A stretch of 64,000 nucleotides of DNA. It comes from Cinclus cinclus (Eukaryota; Chordata; Aves; Passeriformes; Cinclidae). Location of the stretch: assembly GCF_963662255.1 (NCBI RefSeq), contig NC_085071.1, positions 4,738,701-4,802,700 on the forward strand, in the 5' to 3' direction. Position numbers and translations under genes: made by a program. Position 1 is the stretch's first letter. Each line of letters begins with the position of its first letter. Below the pieces are notes generated by a model. The model saw only the letters and a program-made list of their open reading frames with translations. It ran no database searches and was not told the origin of the DNA. Shown here piece by piece: positions 1-11,640 of this stretch.

Positions 1-771
1 CTCATTCTCTTCTTGCTGCAGCTTGGGAAAGTCCTGCTCTGGAGCTGCTACACTGCCCCAGAGCAGAGGGAGAGACTGACACCAGCACGGGCTTCCCAAC
101 CAAGGAGTCTGATCCAGCTGGTTTATGACAGGCAGAAAAGTCAAATTGCTGAAAATGAAATCTGGAAGTTAAAAAACGGGGACATACCCAATGAAAAATG
201 AAGCATTTATTTTCTTAACATCGATTTTTTCATCAGTTTAAAAAATGTTCATTTTGAACACTTTCTTTTTCCCATCAGTAAAAAGAAATAAAATCACAGT
301 ATATAATAAACATTTCCCTGCTAAAAAAGTTGATTTTGATGCAGCTCCATAGTTCATTTGTTCAGCAATAACTGCTCTGCTGGATATTTGGATGAACATT
401 TAGGGATGAAATTTAAGGAAAAATAGTTTGCTGAGGTTTTTCTTCTCCTAGGTCATATCCAGTCTGTGTTTAGGGAAGGAGCAGCACCAATTTGCCTTAA
501 CAGAAAGTCAGCATTCCCCTTCCAACCAACCCAAGCAGCTGGATGTGGGCACTGCTGCATCTGCTCATCCCTTGGGATCAGACACGACCCAGAGCTGCCC
601 TGGTCACACCAGCTACAAACGACCTCCCAGCCAAAATGCCTCTGCTCTGCACTAATTATGAAATTAGCTTCAACAAGCATAAAATGAAGTCTATAGAGCT
701 GAGCTGCTGGACAAACAGAAGATGGAATTAAGTCCCAGGCAATGCACTGGGCGGGGCGGGGGGGGGAATAT
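1..771. other. Unique noncoding sequence, no gene recognised
   Basis: No repeat family or exon is recognisable. Positions 200-340 are AT-rich with long T and A runs. The open frames here (up to about 75 codons) overlap on both strands and show no known domain. The stretch ends in a G-rich run immediately before a CR1 element. Confidence 0.6.
749..766 (+). other. G-rich run, potential G-quadruplex
   Basis: The plus strand reads GGGCGGGGCGGGGGGGGG. There are three visible G-runs, and the 9-G run can supply a fourth, so an intramolecular quadruplex with one-base loops is possible. It lies 6 bp before the 5' truncation point of the CR1 copy that follows. Quadruplex formation is inferred from the base pattern only. 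Confidence 0.55.
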
Positions 772-1150
772 TTGGATTGTTAAGCCTGGAGAAGTCTCAG
801 GGTGACCTCACTATGGCCTTCCAGGACCTAAAGGAACTACAGGTAAGATGAAGTGTGACTGTTTACAAGGGAAGGAGTGGCAGGACTAGGGGGGATGGCT
901 TCAAACTGGAAAAGTGGAGATTTGAGTGGGATATTGGGAAGGAATTCTTCCCAGTGAGGTGGGGGAGGCCCTGGCACAGGGTGCCCAGACAAACTGTGGT
1001 TGCCCCATCCCTGGCAGCGCCCAAGGCCAGGCTGGATGGGGCTTGGAGCAACCTGGGATAGTGGAAGTGTCTCTGCCTACGGCAGGGGTGGCACTGGAGG
1101 AGCTTTAAGGTCCCTTCCAACCCAAACCAGTCCAGGATTCTCTGAAGATG
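772..1150 (+). mobile_element. CR1 LINE 3' fragment, 5'-truncated
   Basis: CR1 is the dominant avian non-LTR retrotransposon. Copies are usually 5'-truncated and end in short octamer repeats rather than poly(A). This copy begins in the segment resembling GTTAAGCCTGGAGAAG and continues through the diagnostic CTGGCACAGGGTGCCCAGA and GGCTGGATGGGGCTTGGAG blocks. It ends with AAGGTCCCTTCCAACC and a decayed ATTCTCTGAAGATG tail. No reverse-transcriptase coding sequence remains, so it is immobile. The open frames at 855-1219 on both strands are shadows of it. The subfamily cannot be assigned by eye. Confidence 0.93.
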
Positions 1151-4100
1151 AGTTACCCTGTGCCCACATATCCAGTGCAGGGAAATTCCCTGGATGAGAC
1201 TCAGTTTCTCCTTGGCCATGAATCAACCTGAGCCACTTCCCAAGGGCTGAAGGCAATGGAAAAGCCAGAGCAGAGAGGTCCCTACAGGCTGAAGATGTCG
1301 TTCCTGTGGCTCCTGTCCTGCCCCACTCCCATTCCTGCTCCTGGAAGGGCCCACACATCACTCCCAACAAACACAGCCCTGCAAACAGACACTGCATTAA
1401 GGGTTCTTTGCTCCTACACTGAAATTGAATACAAAGATTTTTAAAATTTATTTTTATTTTATTTTTTATTTTCGTCCTAAGAAGCTGAAAGGAGCTCTTG
1501 GATCCTCTCCCTTTCTCATCCCTTTGTGTGATCAATCATGGCAGCATTATTGTGCCCTCAAATGCTTCCAGTGAGAGGGGATATCAAAGTGGGGTTTCCT
1601 GGGTGAGCTTTAAAATGTCTTGTGGTTTCTCAGCCCATTTTCTTCTCTTTGTGTGGTGCATCTCCCTCCCTCCTCTTCTTTTCTTCTCTCCAGGAAGGCT
1701 GAGATTTCTTTTTAAGCAAAGAAAAAGTGTTGGGTTTTTTTTTCTTTTTCTCTTCTTCATTCTGCTGCTACTTCTTCAGTGATTCCTCCTTCCTCTCCCA
1801 GACCCCCGAAGCAGCACGAAGGGTGAAATTCTGGAGAGTTTCAGGCATCATGGGATCCTTCCCATGGGCTGTGGATGGCAGTGGGTCGAAAGAAGGGTTG
1901 GCACAGACTGAGGTGAGCAACTCCTACCAGCACAGGGACATCCATGGGCAGGAATGGGGGAAATCAGCTGACAGGTATTGGCAGGAGTTCCCCGGCTCTG
2001 CGCTGGTGGCAGAAGGGCTGGAGCTCCCAGGTGAGCCCACACAAACACATCTCTCCTGGTCCTCAATGTCTCCAGAGAGGAGACTCCCCATGCTCCCTTT
2101 CCAGTGCTCTGACACTCTCATGGAAAGAAGCTCTCCCTCAGTTCCTCCTGCTCCTCCACCAGCCCTGGCACAGCCTGTCACCCAGCACAGCAGGGCTGTG
2201 ACCTCCAGCTCCTCCAAAGCAATCAAGCACCAGTTTCTGAGCCCAGCCTCACAAGCATCTCACCCTCGGTAACCCCAGCAGCAAACCCAGGTTCAGGACA
2301 GAGTCTCCAGTCAGGATGATTTATTCTGGCAGTGATTAAATGATCTTAGCAATTTTCCAGACAGCCATCATAGATCCAAGTGTGTTTACAATGAGGACCA
2401 GGAAGAAAAAGCAATTTGTTTAGTTTGTTGTTATAAGGATGGCCCCAGATATCCCAGAGTTGTTAAGAGAAGAAAACTCAGCTCCAAAGAGCCAGAGCTG
2501 CTTGATTACAACAGTGAACATGAGTGGGCTTCCTCCAGCACAGCAAGAGACTTTCAAAGGGCATAAATCAAAAACTGCAGCAGCGTGAAATTTGACCAAA
2601 GCAAGTCAAATGAGGTGTCCAAAGCCCTGGGCACGAGGGGTTTTCTTTAATAGCTTTGGTGACCTTTAGGTGTGGGCAACCTCTCATGAAATGAGAATTT
2701 CTCTCTTTGTATGGCTTCTCTGTAGGTAAGCTGCATGTGTAAGCTGGGAGAAAGGGAATGAGGGAATGCTAGGAATGGGAATCAAGCTTTGAATGAGAAT
2801 ACCCAGGAGAGCTGGAGTGCCATGAACACACATCAGCTGGAAGAGCTCATGGCCTTAAAGCACCCTGCAGGTCCTGTGTGACCCCGGGAAGTCAGAGTGA
2901 GGGCAGAGGTGGTGCTGAAAGAGGAAGAGGATGGCAGCAGAGTTGAAGTTCTTTGGAACACCCAGTTCCAAAGGTGCCAAGATTCGGCTCTGCTCATTCT
3001 CACAGCGCCCTGGGAGTTGATTCAACACCATCGCCAAAGCCTTGGGACGCTGCTTGTCTCAGCCTGGCGCTGTCACACGGACACATCAGACACCACACAC
3101 ACCAAGTGCAAATGCACCTTTGGTGTCCCATCCCAGGAACAAAACCCTGTTGAACAAACCCCCACATCCCGCTGACGCTCGGCTTTACCAGAGCACTCCC
3201 AGCCAGCTCCGGGAGCACAGAAAGCGCTTCGCAAATCCACACCTCATCTTCTATTCCATTTAAATGATCTACCATCTTTAGCAGGGCTGAGCCTCTCCGG
3301 AGCCTGTATCCAAGGCAACGAGAGCTACCAGGGAAAAAATGGATCCAAGAAGTTATTAAAATCACAATATCCTTTCTGAGCAAGGTAGAGATAATGAGCG
3401 TGTTCCGCCGGCTCCGGCACCACGGGCTGGCTCCCAGCTCCTGCTGGGTGCAGCTCCTGGCTGCTGACCAAACTCCAGCTTAGGGGAGGCATTTAAGGTC
3501 CTAAAGTCACTGAGCAGCACGTCCACACTTCCAAACCTCAGCCCAAACCCAGACAGCCCCAGAATTTATTCACTGCCTGAGGAATCACTCTTCAGTGCGG
3601 GACAGCAGTGTTTCTAGGCGTTAAGAAGGGGCCTGGATTTCAAATGCATGGATATTTGGGGAATTTTAAGATGCTGGGGAATCAGTAGGCTGCAAAGAGG
3701 AGAATGAAATACTACCTTTGTGGCATCCCAGATCAGTGAGCCACGGATGAGACTGGGACCCCAGGATTGCTCCTGGATCCATTCCTTGGCACGTGCTTCC
3801 CTTTTCCACACTGCAAGAGTGAGCACGGAATATGACGAGCCCAGCCCCGGTGGTCCTGATATTTCTGATCCCCAGACTGGGGAAAGGTGAGAGGCCCTGG
3901 CTGGCAGTCTCCATGCGCTGTATCCCGGCTCCAGGGCTGTGCTGCAGGATTGAATCACCTCCGTGTGCGCTGCCAAGCGCGTTTATAAATTCTGGGATTA
4001 GTGGAACACGTTCAAACGCTCGCGCTCCGCGTGCGCCTGGCACAGGGCAGCACCTCCCGGAGTCAGGCTGAGACAGCGATCACGGTGTAATTTGTTTTCA

Positions 4101-5420
4101 TGTCTCAGGACCCTGGAGCTTCCAATTCCATCCCAGAAACTCCCGTGGGAGTTGAAGACAAGCTCCCACTGGTTTTACATTGAAGGGCAGCTTTGCCTTG
4201 CGAGCTCAAAGTCAAAATCTGGGATTATCTTTCCTCCTCACCTCTCCAGAGCGACGCGCGATGTTAAAGATTTGATTTGCAAAGAGATTGTGCAAACATT
4301 TCCTTTTATCCATCCCTCTGTTTGAGCTCAGAGTTTTTAAAGCAAAATGCTGATCTCTCTTGGGATTTATACTGAAACCAACAGAGTCGACTGAGCATCA
4401 GTTCCATAAACTGCATCCATATTTGTTAAAAAGGGAGTGGATTCTCTTCAAAATAAGCCCAGGAGCTGCTAGAGTGGAGGTGACCATTGGAAGGATTGTC
4501 AGTGCCTCCAGCAAACCCACAGAAAGCCTAAGTGCTGAATTCCCAAGAGTAAAGAGATCTTTGTGGATGCTGAGTTTTGCCACAAATATTTACAGAGTTA
4601 CAGTGATCAGGTTTCAAATAGACCCAGGTAATTAACAGGCAATTAATGCCTGGTATTAACGCACAGGCTGACACCAAAACCACTTCCCTGGGCAAAACTG
4701 TGGCAGCTCCACCTAAGCCATCCCCCACATCTGCATTTCCTGGCTCCACCATGGGCACCAGAGCAATTTGTACCAGCACCACTGCATCTGCACACAGTCT
4801 GTCTTGTATAATTACAGCAGCAAAACAACTGGAACACTTTATGATATTCCTCCGCTTGCAAAATTCTACCAGGATCGTTTTTAAAATGATGATCAACCAG
4901 AATTCACAGCCTCAATCACTGAATCGTTAATTCAGTGGTTTTTAGTGTATTTTTCAAATGAAATGTTCAGCAAAGAGTGTTTATTCATCCTTCATTGCTT
5001 TCTAGCTGTAAAAATAATCAAATTAAATTCCACTCTCAAATTCAAACAAGACTTTAGAGGCAGAGACAGTCAAAACAAGTGTATGAGAACAGCACAAATG
5101 TTCACGGCATTTGCCCACCCATTTCTGATCAAAACTCCAGGCTTTGATCATTGGGTTAGTTTGGCGAATCCTGCTGGAATAATAGGAGCAAAACCGCCTC
5201 ATTAGAAAAGTTTGGACCTTTTCCCTTGCTTTTCCCTCACTCCAAAATCAATATTTTGGTGGCAGTGCTTGTCAGACAATGTGTCAGCAGCTTCCCTGTC
5301 AGCACCAAGCACCAGCACCACCTCTGTTTCTCTGAAGAGATGAATACAGCAATGCCCCAAAGGCCCAAACCTATATTTGTTTGTCTTCCTTTCATCCTCC
5401 ACGAGCTAAAATATTTATGA
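1151..5420. other. Unique noncoding sequence with AT-rich and pyrimidine tracts
   Basis: No gene or repeat family is recognised. An AT-rich T/A run lies at 1441-1473. Long pyrimidine tracts at 1663-1692 and 1728-1779 end in CAG and look like splice acceptors, but the downstream frames carry no recognisable protein. A CpG-dense patch at 3962-4035 is listed separately. The region around 4840-5100 is AT-rich. Confidence 0.55.
3962..4035. other. Compact CpG-dense patch with TATA-like motif
   Basis: I count eleven CpG dinucleotides in 74 bp, in a window where CpG is otherwise sparse. The motif TTTATAAAT lies inside at about 3982-3990, and another CpG cluster follows at 4254-4261. It is far shorter than a classic CpG island. 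It could be a small unmethylated regulatory element or a chance cluster. No transcript evidence can be read from the sequence. Confidence 0.35.
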
Positions 5421-6764
5421 GGTTTCTCTAAACTGCAGGCCTGGAGCATTTATATCTGCTGGGTTAAACACCCACACATCAGCTCAGAGCTGGGCTTTGG
5501 GCTTCGCTGTCCCTCCAGCCTTGCTCTGGAATGTCCCTGTGCTTCCCTCTTCTGCTTGCTGTGGTCCTTCCTGGTGCCCAGCACCCAGGGACAAGCTCTG
5601 CACTGCTCTGGCACAAGGAGCATCTCCCCAGCACCACCCTGGGGTGCTCTGGTTGTGTCCTGGGCAGGTCAGATAAAGCTGGCAAAGGCAAATGCAAAGC
5701 TGCTGCTATTGAGGGAATGCTCCAGGAAGACTCTGGGCCTCTTGTCTCAAGCCTGACTTGATGCTAAGTTTACAGGAAAGTGAAAGAAGAGGAACAAAAT
5801 GAGGGGACACGTCCCTCCACTGCCCCCAGTTTGTCACTGCCCAGGGAAAGCAGCACCTGCAGCCCAAGTTTTGGGGAGGGGATGGGCAGTTTTAGGGTGT
5901 TCAGCCCTGCGTCAGCGATTGAAGTAATTTCCTCTGCCCTCAGACAATGACAGAGCTTGCAAGGAACCAGAAGGGATCTCCTCTGCAAGGGGAAGGAGAG
6001 AGATTTGCGAGTTCTTTTGCCTTTTCTTAAAGGGATGCAAATAAGGGAAGCAGCAGCAGCCAGGCTGCCTGCCCCAGGACAGCTTCTCTGGAGTTTATTC
6101 TCCTCACCGTAGGGGTTTGATGAAGGCAAACTTGCCCAACTCGCTGCAGCACATGTGGAAGGAGCCCGTTTCCAAGGAAACAGGGATCTTTTGCATGTCC
6201 AGCATGTGGTCAGAGAAGGAGAAGGGTTGTGAAGACACAGCCTGCCTCCCTCCATGGCTGCTGCTGCCTTCCTTCCCTCCCTCCTTCCCAGGCAGGCACG
6301 GAGCATTCCCAGCTTCCCCGCAGTGTTGGGGTGCTTGATTTAATTTGGAGAAGTAGGAGATGGGCAAAGTTCATCTCTGCATCACCTGTAAATTTGAGGG
6401 ACCAGAGCATCCCCCAAAACAGCACCACCTGCAGCCATAAGGAGGCTGAAACTCCAGGCAGGACCAGGTTGCTCATTGGAACAAATTGCTCCAAATCAGG
6501 AGCCAAGCCCAAGGTTTTGCCACCTCTCCAGCCAGGAACAGGCAGCAGCAAATCCTCCCTGAGACCCTGTGCAGTGAGGTGTTTGCAGAGGCACAGGTTA
6601 TTTTTTTTGGGGCCGCCCTAGGCAGATACTGCCAGAAATGAGGGGCTTTGCCCACGGAAGGGTCACAGATGTGATCCAAGATCTCTCCTGCTGGGAAGCT
6701 CCTGGCTCTGAGCTGTGCGTGGCTCCAAACCCGGCTGCATCTGCAGCTCCACGTTTGCAGACAC

Positions 6765-6849
6765 TGCCTGTGTCTATAATTAATTAATGTTTGCACAGAG
6801 CTTTTAAGATAAAGTGGCACATAAGTACCAACTATCATTATTATTAGGC
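6765..6849 (+). mobile_element. Possible ancient SINE/LINE-2-like 3' tail
   Basis: The segment resembles the old vertebrate tail with a GTTTGCACAGAGCTTTT block, then GGCACATAAGTACCAA, then a short ATTATTATTA run. Tails of this form are known from CORE-SINE/Deu-SINE and L2-related families. Only the last 80 or so bases are recognisable, so the family is uncertain and chance similarity cannot be excluded. Confidence 0.35.
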
Positions 6850-9213
6850 CCATCGTGATTCAAAGCCATCAAAAGGCAGGAAATTGGGGGTTTAAGAGCC
6901 TGGCAGCCTGGTCACAGCAGCCCTGCTGCAACTCATGGCTTTGTGCTCAGGGTTTTACTCAGCAGAGTGAGTTAAGTCACAAACGTCAACTGGAGATTTG
7001 CAGACTGAGCCCAGAATTTACTGACTTTTGTGTCTTAAGGGGAGAAATCTCTGATGAAAGGGACCTTCATCAGGGAATCAGGAAATAAAAATCTCCTTAA
7101 TGCATTAATCCAAGGGACCTTCAAGGCCCCTTCCCAGGTAGGTGCAGCCGGGCTGGGTGGTAGCAGTGCCCACCCTGCTTGGTGGCAGCTGGGACCTGTC
7201 ACCTCACCACTGAGGCAGGGGTTTGTCCCCTCCATGTTCCCATTATCAGCACTGAAAATTGACTACAAAAGTACTAATTTCAGCTGAGTTCATTTTAAAT
7301 GTCAGCCTCTAAGAATTGGGGAGGACTAATTAGGAAGGGGGAATGGGAACAAGGATGTTGGGAACTTTAATTTCACTCAGTGCAGCCAACCCTGAAGGGA
7401 ATCCGGAGCTCATAATTAGCGACACACCTTTAATTTGACTCCAAATTTGAGTTACTAACCCTGACGAAGGCATGCTTGTGCCAGGCCCAGGTGTCCTGGG
7501 GGTGAGATGCTAATTGGGGGCTTCAGTGAGTGAGGCTGGGGATGAACAAACCATCCCAGCCACTGGTTTCACTGGGGTGCAAGAGGGGCTGGAGGCTGAG
7601 CCCCCTCTGGAGCAGAGAACAACAAAGGGGTGTCAGAAATTTCTTTTAACTGCTCTTGCACTCAACCTATCTGAATTCTGTGCCAAGAAAGGAGAGAAAG
7701 AAGAGAGGGACACAGAGAAGGGAGGGCTGAGAGGGAAGAGGCTGCTGCATCCCTTCCCCAAGCCAAGGCTGGCACACAGGTGCTGTGATCTCTGCCAAGC
7801 CCCCACCTTGTGCCTCACCTGCTGCTCTCCACCTGGTCACCAGCAGGAAGAGAATTATTTATTCCTTTTGCTTCCAGGACTGCTTTTATCCTGTTTCAAA
7901 CCTTCTTATTTTGTGCAGGATGCTGGATCAGCACAGGCTTGGGAACATCTCCCCTCCCTGTCAACAAATCGCAGATCTGGAGCTCAAGCAGACACAACCA
8001 AGTCCTGCCAACAGTCCCTGCAGTCCCTTCCTCCATCTGTCCCACAGCTCAGAGTGTTTCCAGCCCCTGGTCCATAAATCCTGTTCTGTCTCTCCAGTAC
8101 CAGCATCCACGTGGGAACACAAACACCCCAAAGATTTGGACAAGGTGAGGAACCTTCCCATGCCCTCCCATCCTGTAGGATCCTGGAGAACCCAGCTGAG
8201 CAACTGGTGGTTCTCATAACCCAACTGGTGTGGCCCTCCTGGTTCTGGGCACACACCAGTGGGCAGTGGGACTGACAAGGGAAAGTCAGGTGCTGGTGGG
8301 TCCTGGGGCTCCCTCCCTGTCTCAGGTTTTCCTTTCACCAAACATACTTTAGAAAGTGATCCAAAAAGTTCTTGGATTTCTGGAGGTTGTGGGACTTCGT
8401 GACATTGAGCTCCTTAGGGATTCATAGCCCCTGTGGAGGCCTGTGACCTCAAAAGCAGCCAGAGCCCTTCACCCCAGCTGTGCACATGAAGAGCTTTGCT
8501 GGATTATTCCCAAAGCCTGTGTTCCTCTTCAAAACATTCCCAGGAATGGAGGGATTGGTTTCTGAAGTGTCCACTAGCTAACTCCTTCCCTGTTAACAAA
8601 GCCACCACTGTGACTGGCTTGGATAATTTATTTCCCTGTTCATTAGTTTAACAATCCTGTGACACATTTTAACCCCTCTGTGACTGGGTTCTCCCTGTGC
8701 AGGTGCCTGCTGGGCCCTGGAAAAGCTCCACAGAGCCCACCCAGGGCTGGGGTTCTGCAGTGGGGTCCCCCCTCACCCTCAGAGCAAGGCTGAAGGCTGA
8801 ATCCTGCCTACACACTCACCCATCCCACCTTTCACCTGCCAGGGTCAGGATACGGTTTTGGAATCTGCCTGTGAAAACTGTTCTGAAATATCAATGCTAT
8901 AATTTTATCTCCCCACAGAACTGACAGGCGTATTTCAACAGTGCTATATTATCAATTATAAGCCTACCAGAGCATGTTCTCCCATCTGATTGTTGGAAAG
9001 ATCACTTGTCAAGGGCTGGTGAAGACCACAGCTGTCTCTTTGCTACAGACAGCCATGTGCGAAGCTCCGATGGTAAAACGCTTTCTCTTTTGTTTCCTTT
9101 CTTCCTTTTTTCGTCTGTTCTCTAATAGGGTAGAACTGAATAAGGTGATTTCTACAGTGCCTTTACCCTTTTAGTGTTTCTCCCAGCAAAGCCTTAGATC
9201 CTGGCAGTGCAGT

Positions 9214-9280
9214 GCCAGCGTTAATCAAACAGCGCCGTGGGCGCCGGACGGCTCCGAGGGGCAGAGCTGAGACAGCCCCG
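9214..9280. other. Short CpG-dense patch
   Basis: At least eight CpGs fall within about 67 bp (for example AGCGCCG, GCGCCGGACGG and CCCCGTGG), in contrast to CpG-poor flanks. There is no TATA-like motif or exon beside it. A regulatory role is speculation. Confidence 0.3.
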
Positions 9281-9575
9281 TGGGCAGGACCCTCCCTTTC
9301 CTCCCCAAACAGGGCTTTTGCTGTTTTCACAGCGTTCTCCTACACAAGAGGCCATACCCAGAGCTCTCCAGTTCCTTCTGGGAGCAGAGCTGGAGCCCCA
9401 TCCTTTTTTTTGGCGCCTCCTGCATTGCCCAGGGGCTCATCCCTGGGACATCACCTCTCTCCCAGCCCTGAGATGATCCTCTCAGAGCACAGGCCGTGGG
9501 TCTCCCTCACACATGAGGAGTGACAACGCTTCCCACCGTGTTTTGTGCTCTGGTGCATCACCATCCACGAGGACA

Positions 9576-9637
9576 CGATGCCAATTAGAGCTACTTACAG
9601 GCAGGGCGATGCCAATTATAACCACTTACAAACAGGA
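9576..9637 (+). repeat. Diverged 31-bp tandem duplication
   Basis: Two adjacent 31-bp segments each begin CGATGCCAATTA and continue with a CTACTTACA or CCACTTACA block and an A/G-rich end. They match in outline with several substitutions, so the duplication is not recent. Each copy contains CCAATTA, a homeodomain-type core. Confidence 0.6.
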
Positions 9638-10250
9638 CGGGGGGATTTCTAATTATTAAAAAGCTTTAGCGCCTTAAAAAGCTACAACAAGAGAGTGAGA
9701 AAGAAAAGACTTAATCAGTTTTGCTTTGGAGTTGCCTCAAATTTGTAATTCAATCAAACCTCCCATAGCAGGAAGGATGTCTCTGATATTCACAGGAGCT
9801 TTCCAGGGGCTATAATCTCTGAGAGATTTATTCATACTTTCTGCATTAGCTTAAGACTGTTTTGGAAGAAACATCTCTCCCTCCCTCCCACCAGCAGAGC
9901 TCGAGAAGAGCCATTAATATTAAAACAATTCAATTACTGTGACTTGGGGAGAACATGGGGCCTGGGGAAGTGCTGCTCGTGCCAGGCCAGCCCCCTCCTC
10001 TGTCCTGATTCCCCTGCTCCTTGTTCTCAAAGAGTTTCCTGAAAAATGGAAGAGTCCATGAAGACTGGGAGGAGAGAGCCCAGTTCCTCTCCTCACACAC
10101 AGCTCAGGGGGTGACCCTGCTGTTTGTGAGCTCTGAGGTGCTGGGGACACCCCAGGTGACACCGAGGCTTTCCCAGCACTGATTTGGGCTCCAGAGCATC
10201 CTCCCAGCCCCATGCTCTTCCTCCTGCTGCATCAACCCCAAACTAAGTCA

Positions 10251-10408
10251 ATAATCCCAAAATCCCAGACAGGTTTGGGTTGGAAGGGACCTTAAAGCTC
10301 ATCTTATTGCACCCCTGCCATGGGCAGGGACACCTTCCACTGTCCCAGGTGACTCCATGCCCTGTCCAGCCTGGCTGGGACAGGCAGCACCCCAGGATTC
10401 CAGGACTG
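10251..10408 (-). mobile_element. CR1 LINE 3' fragment
   Basis: In plus coordinates it starts with the reversed tail and GGTTTGGGTTGGAAGGGACC, then CCTGCCATGGGCAGGGACAC. Similarity fades after the CCTGTCCAGCCTGG block. Only about 160 bp of the 3' end is present, and the far part is more diverged than the tail. Confidence 0.85.
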
Positions 10409-10878
10409 TCTGCACAGCGCTTTGAGGTGTTTTAAAAAGCCAGTCCTAACTTTCTGTGTTTCCAAACCCCCTCGTGCAGCCCCGGGGAGGATGGAACCAT
10501 CCCTCAGCCATCAGCAGCAGCTGGCAGGAAGCAGCTGGACTGAGGCTGGGATGAGGAGGAGGAGGAGACTTAGGGGGGAGAAGGATAGGGAGTACTTTAC
10601 ACTTCAAAAGACACATCATCTCCTTGCTTCACAAGATCACAAAGAAGAAGGAATAGCAAGGCTAGAGGATAGATTAACCTTCCTTCTCCCCGCTGCTTCC
10701 TTGTTCTATCCAATCCATCCTTCATGCACCAGCTAATTAAACATGAAACAAGGAGAGGGGGTGCTGAGCCTCATCAGCTCAGCTCTACGTGCAGCAGTGC
10801 TGCTCCTTCAGCCTTGCAGCAGGGAATGCTCTGGGGCAGACAGTGCTGCAGGAGAGCCACGGCATGGGGAGACCCAGA
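10409..10878. other. Unique noncoding spacer before a minisatellite
   Basis: No gene or repeat is recognised. A GAGGAGGAGGAGGAG-like purine stretch lies near 10553-10568. Several frames that look long here are open only because they run into the downstream tandem array. Confidence 0.5.
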
Positions 10879-11294
10879 GGGGACACCCCTGCATGGGACA
10901 CACCTGCCTGGGACACACCTGGGACACACCTGGGACATCCCTGCTTGGGATACACCTGGGACATCCCTGCCTGGGACATCCCTGCCTGGGACACACCTGG
11001 GACACACCTGAGACATCGCTGCTTGGGACACACCTGGGACACACCTGTCTGGGGACATCCCTGCCTGGGACACACCTGCCGGGGATACACCTGGGACACA
11101 CCTGGGACATCCCTGCTTGGGATACACCTGGGACATCCCTGCCTGGGACATCCCTGCCTGGGACACACCTGTCTGGGACACACCTGGGACTTCCCTGCCT
11201 GGGACATCCCTGCTTGGGACACACCTGGGACACACCTGTCTGGGACATCCTTCCTAGGACACACCTGGGACACACCTGTCTGGGACATCCCTGC
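10879..11294. repeat. Minisatellite of GGGACACACCT / GGGACATCCCTGCCT units
   Basis: About 416 bp is built from alternating short units, GGGACACACCT (11 bp) and GGGACATCCCTGCYT (about 15 bp). They form larger blocks: GGGATACACCTGGGACATCC followed by CTGCCTGGGACATCCCTGCC recurs near 10948 and 11120. The plus strand has a GGG run every 11-15 bases. The array leaves five of six frames open (for example 10743-11330 plus and 10785-11354 minus), and the resulting GHTWDTPG-type peptides are artefacts. Confidence 0.95.
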
Positions 11295-11360
11295 AGGTTC
11301 ACCCTCACGGGCAGCCCTGCCCATCCCTAACCACTCTGCGTGCCTTCCTGGCACAGACTC
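11295..11360. other. Short spacer between minisatellite and CR1
   Basis: This 66-bp unique stretch separates the tandem array from the 3' end of the next CR1. Nothing else is seen in it. Confidence 0.5.
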
Positions 11361-11640
11361 GTAGAATCCCAGGATGGTTCAGGTTGAGAAGATCCTCAAA
11401 GATTTTCCAGTTTCACCTCCTGCCATAGGCAGGGACAGTTTTCTCTGTCCCAGGTTGCTCCAAGCCCCATCCAGTCTGGCCTTGGACACATCCAAGGATC
11501 CAGGGGCAGCCACAACTTCTTTGGGAATTCCATCCCAGCCCTTCCCCACCCTCACAGGGAACAATTCCTTCCCAATATCCCGTCTAACCCTGCCCTCCTT
11601 CACTGAAGGCCATTCCCCTTGTCCTGTCACCCCAGGCCCT
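11361..11640 (-). mobile_element. CR1 LINE 3' fragment, about 280 bp
   Basis: Reading on plus, the tail GTAGAATCCCAGGATGG is followed by the usual landmark blocks: CCTGCCATAGGCAGGGACAG, then CCAAGCCCCATCCAG, CTTCTTTGGGAATTCC, CCCTTCCCCACCCTCACAGG and finally CATTCCCCTTGTCCTGTCAC. The order is collinear and no insertion is seen. Reading frames over it (for example 11374-11658) are shadows. Confidence 0.93.

Larger units (their letters stand above)
5421..10250. other. Unique noncoding sequence
   Basis: No exon is recognised. Possible features within it are a decayed SINE-like tail (6765-6849), a CpG-dense patch (9214-9280) and a diverged 31-bp tandem duplication (9576-9637). The AT-rich stretches 8870-8990 and 9580-9940 contain several TAATTA/CAATTA motifs of the kind found in conserved noncoding elements. 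The 187-codon frame at 7514-8077 has no recognisable domain. Confidence 0.5.

Noticed and set aside
10743..11364. Overlapping 150-195-codon frames on both strands with GHTWDTPG- and CPRQGCPR-like repeats
   Set aside because: They are products of a tandem DNA array whose unit contains no stop in most frames. Five frames being open at once argues against coding.
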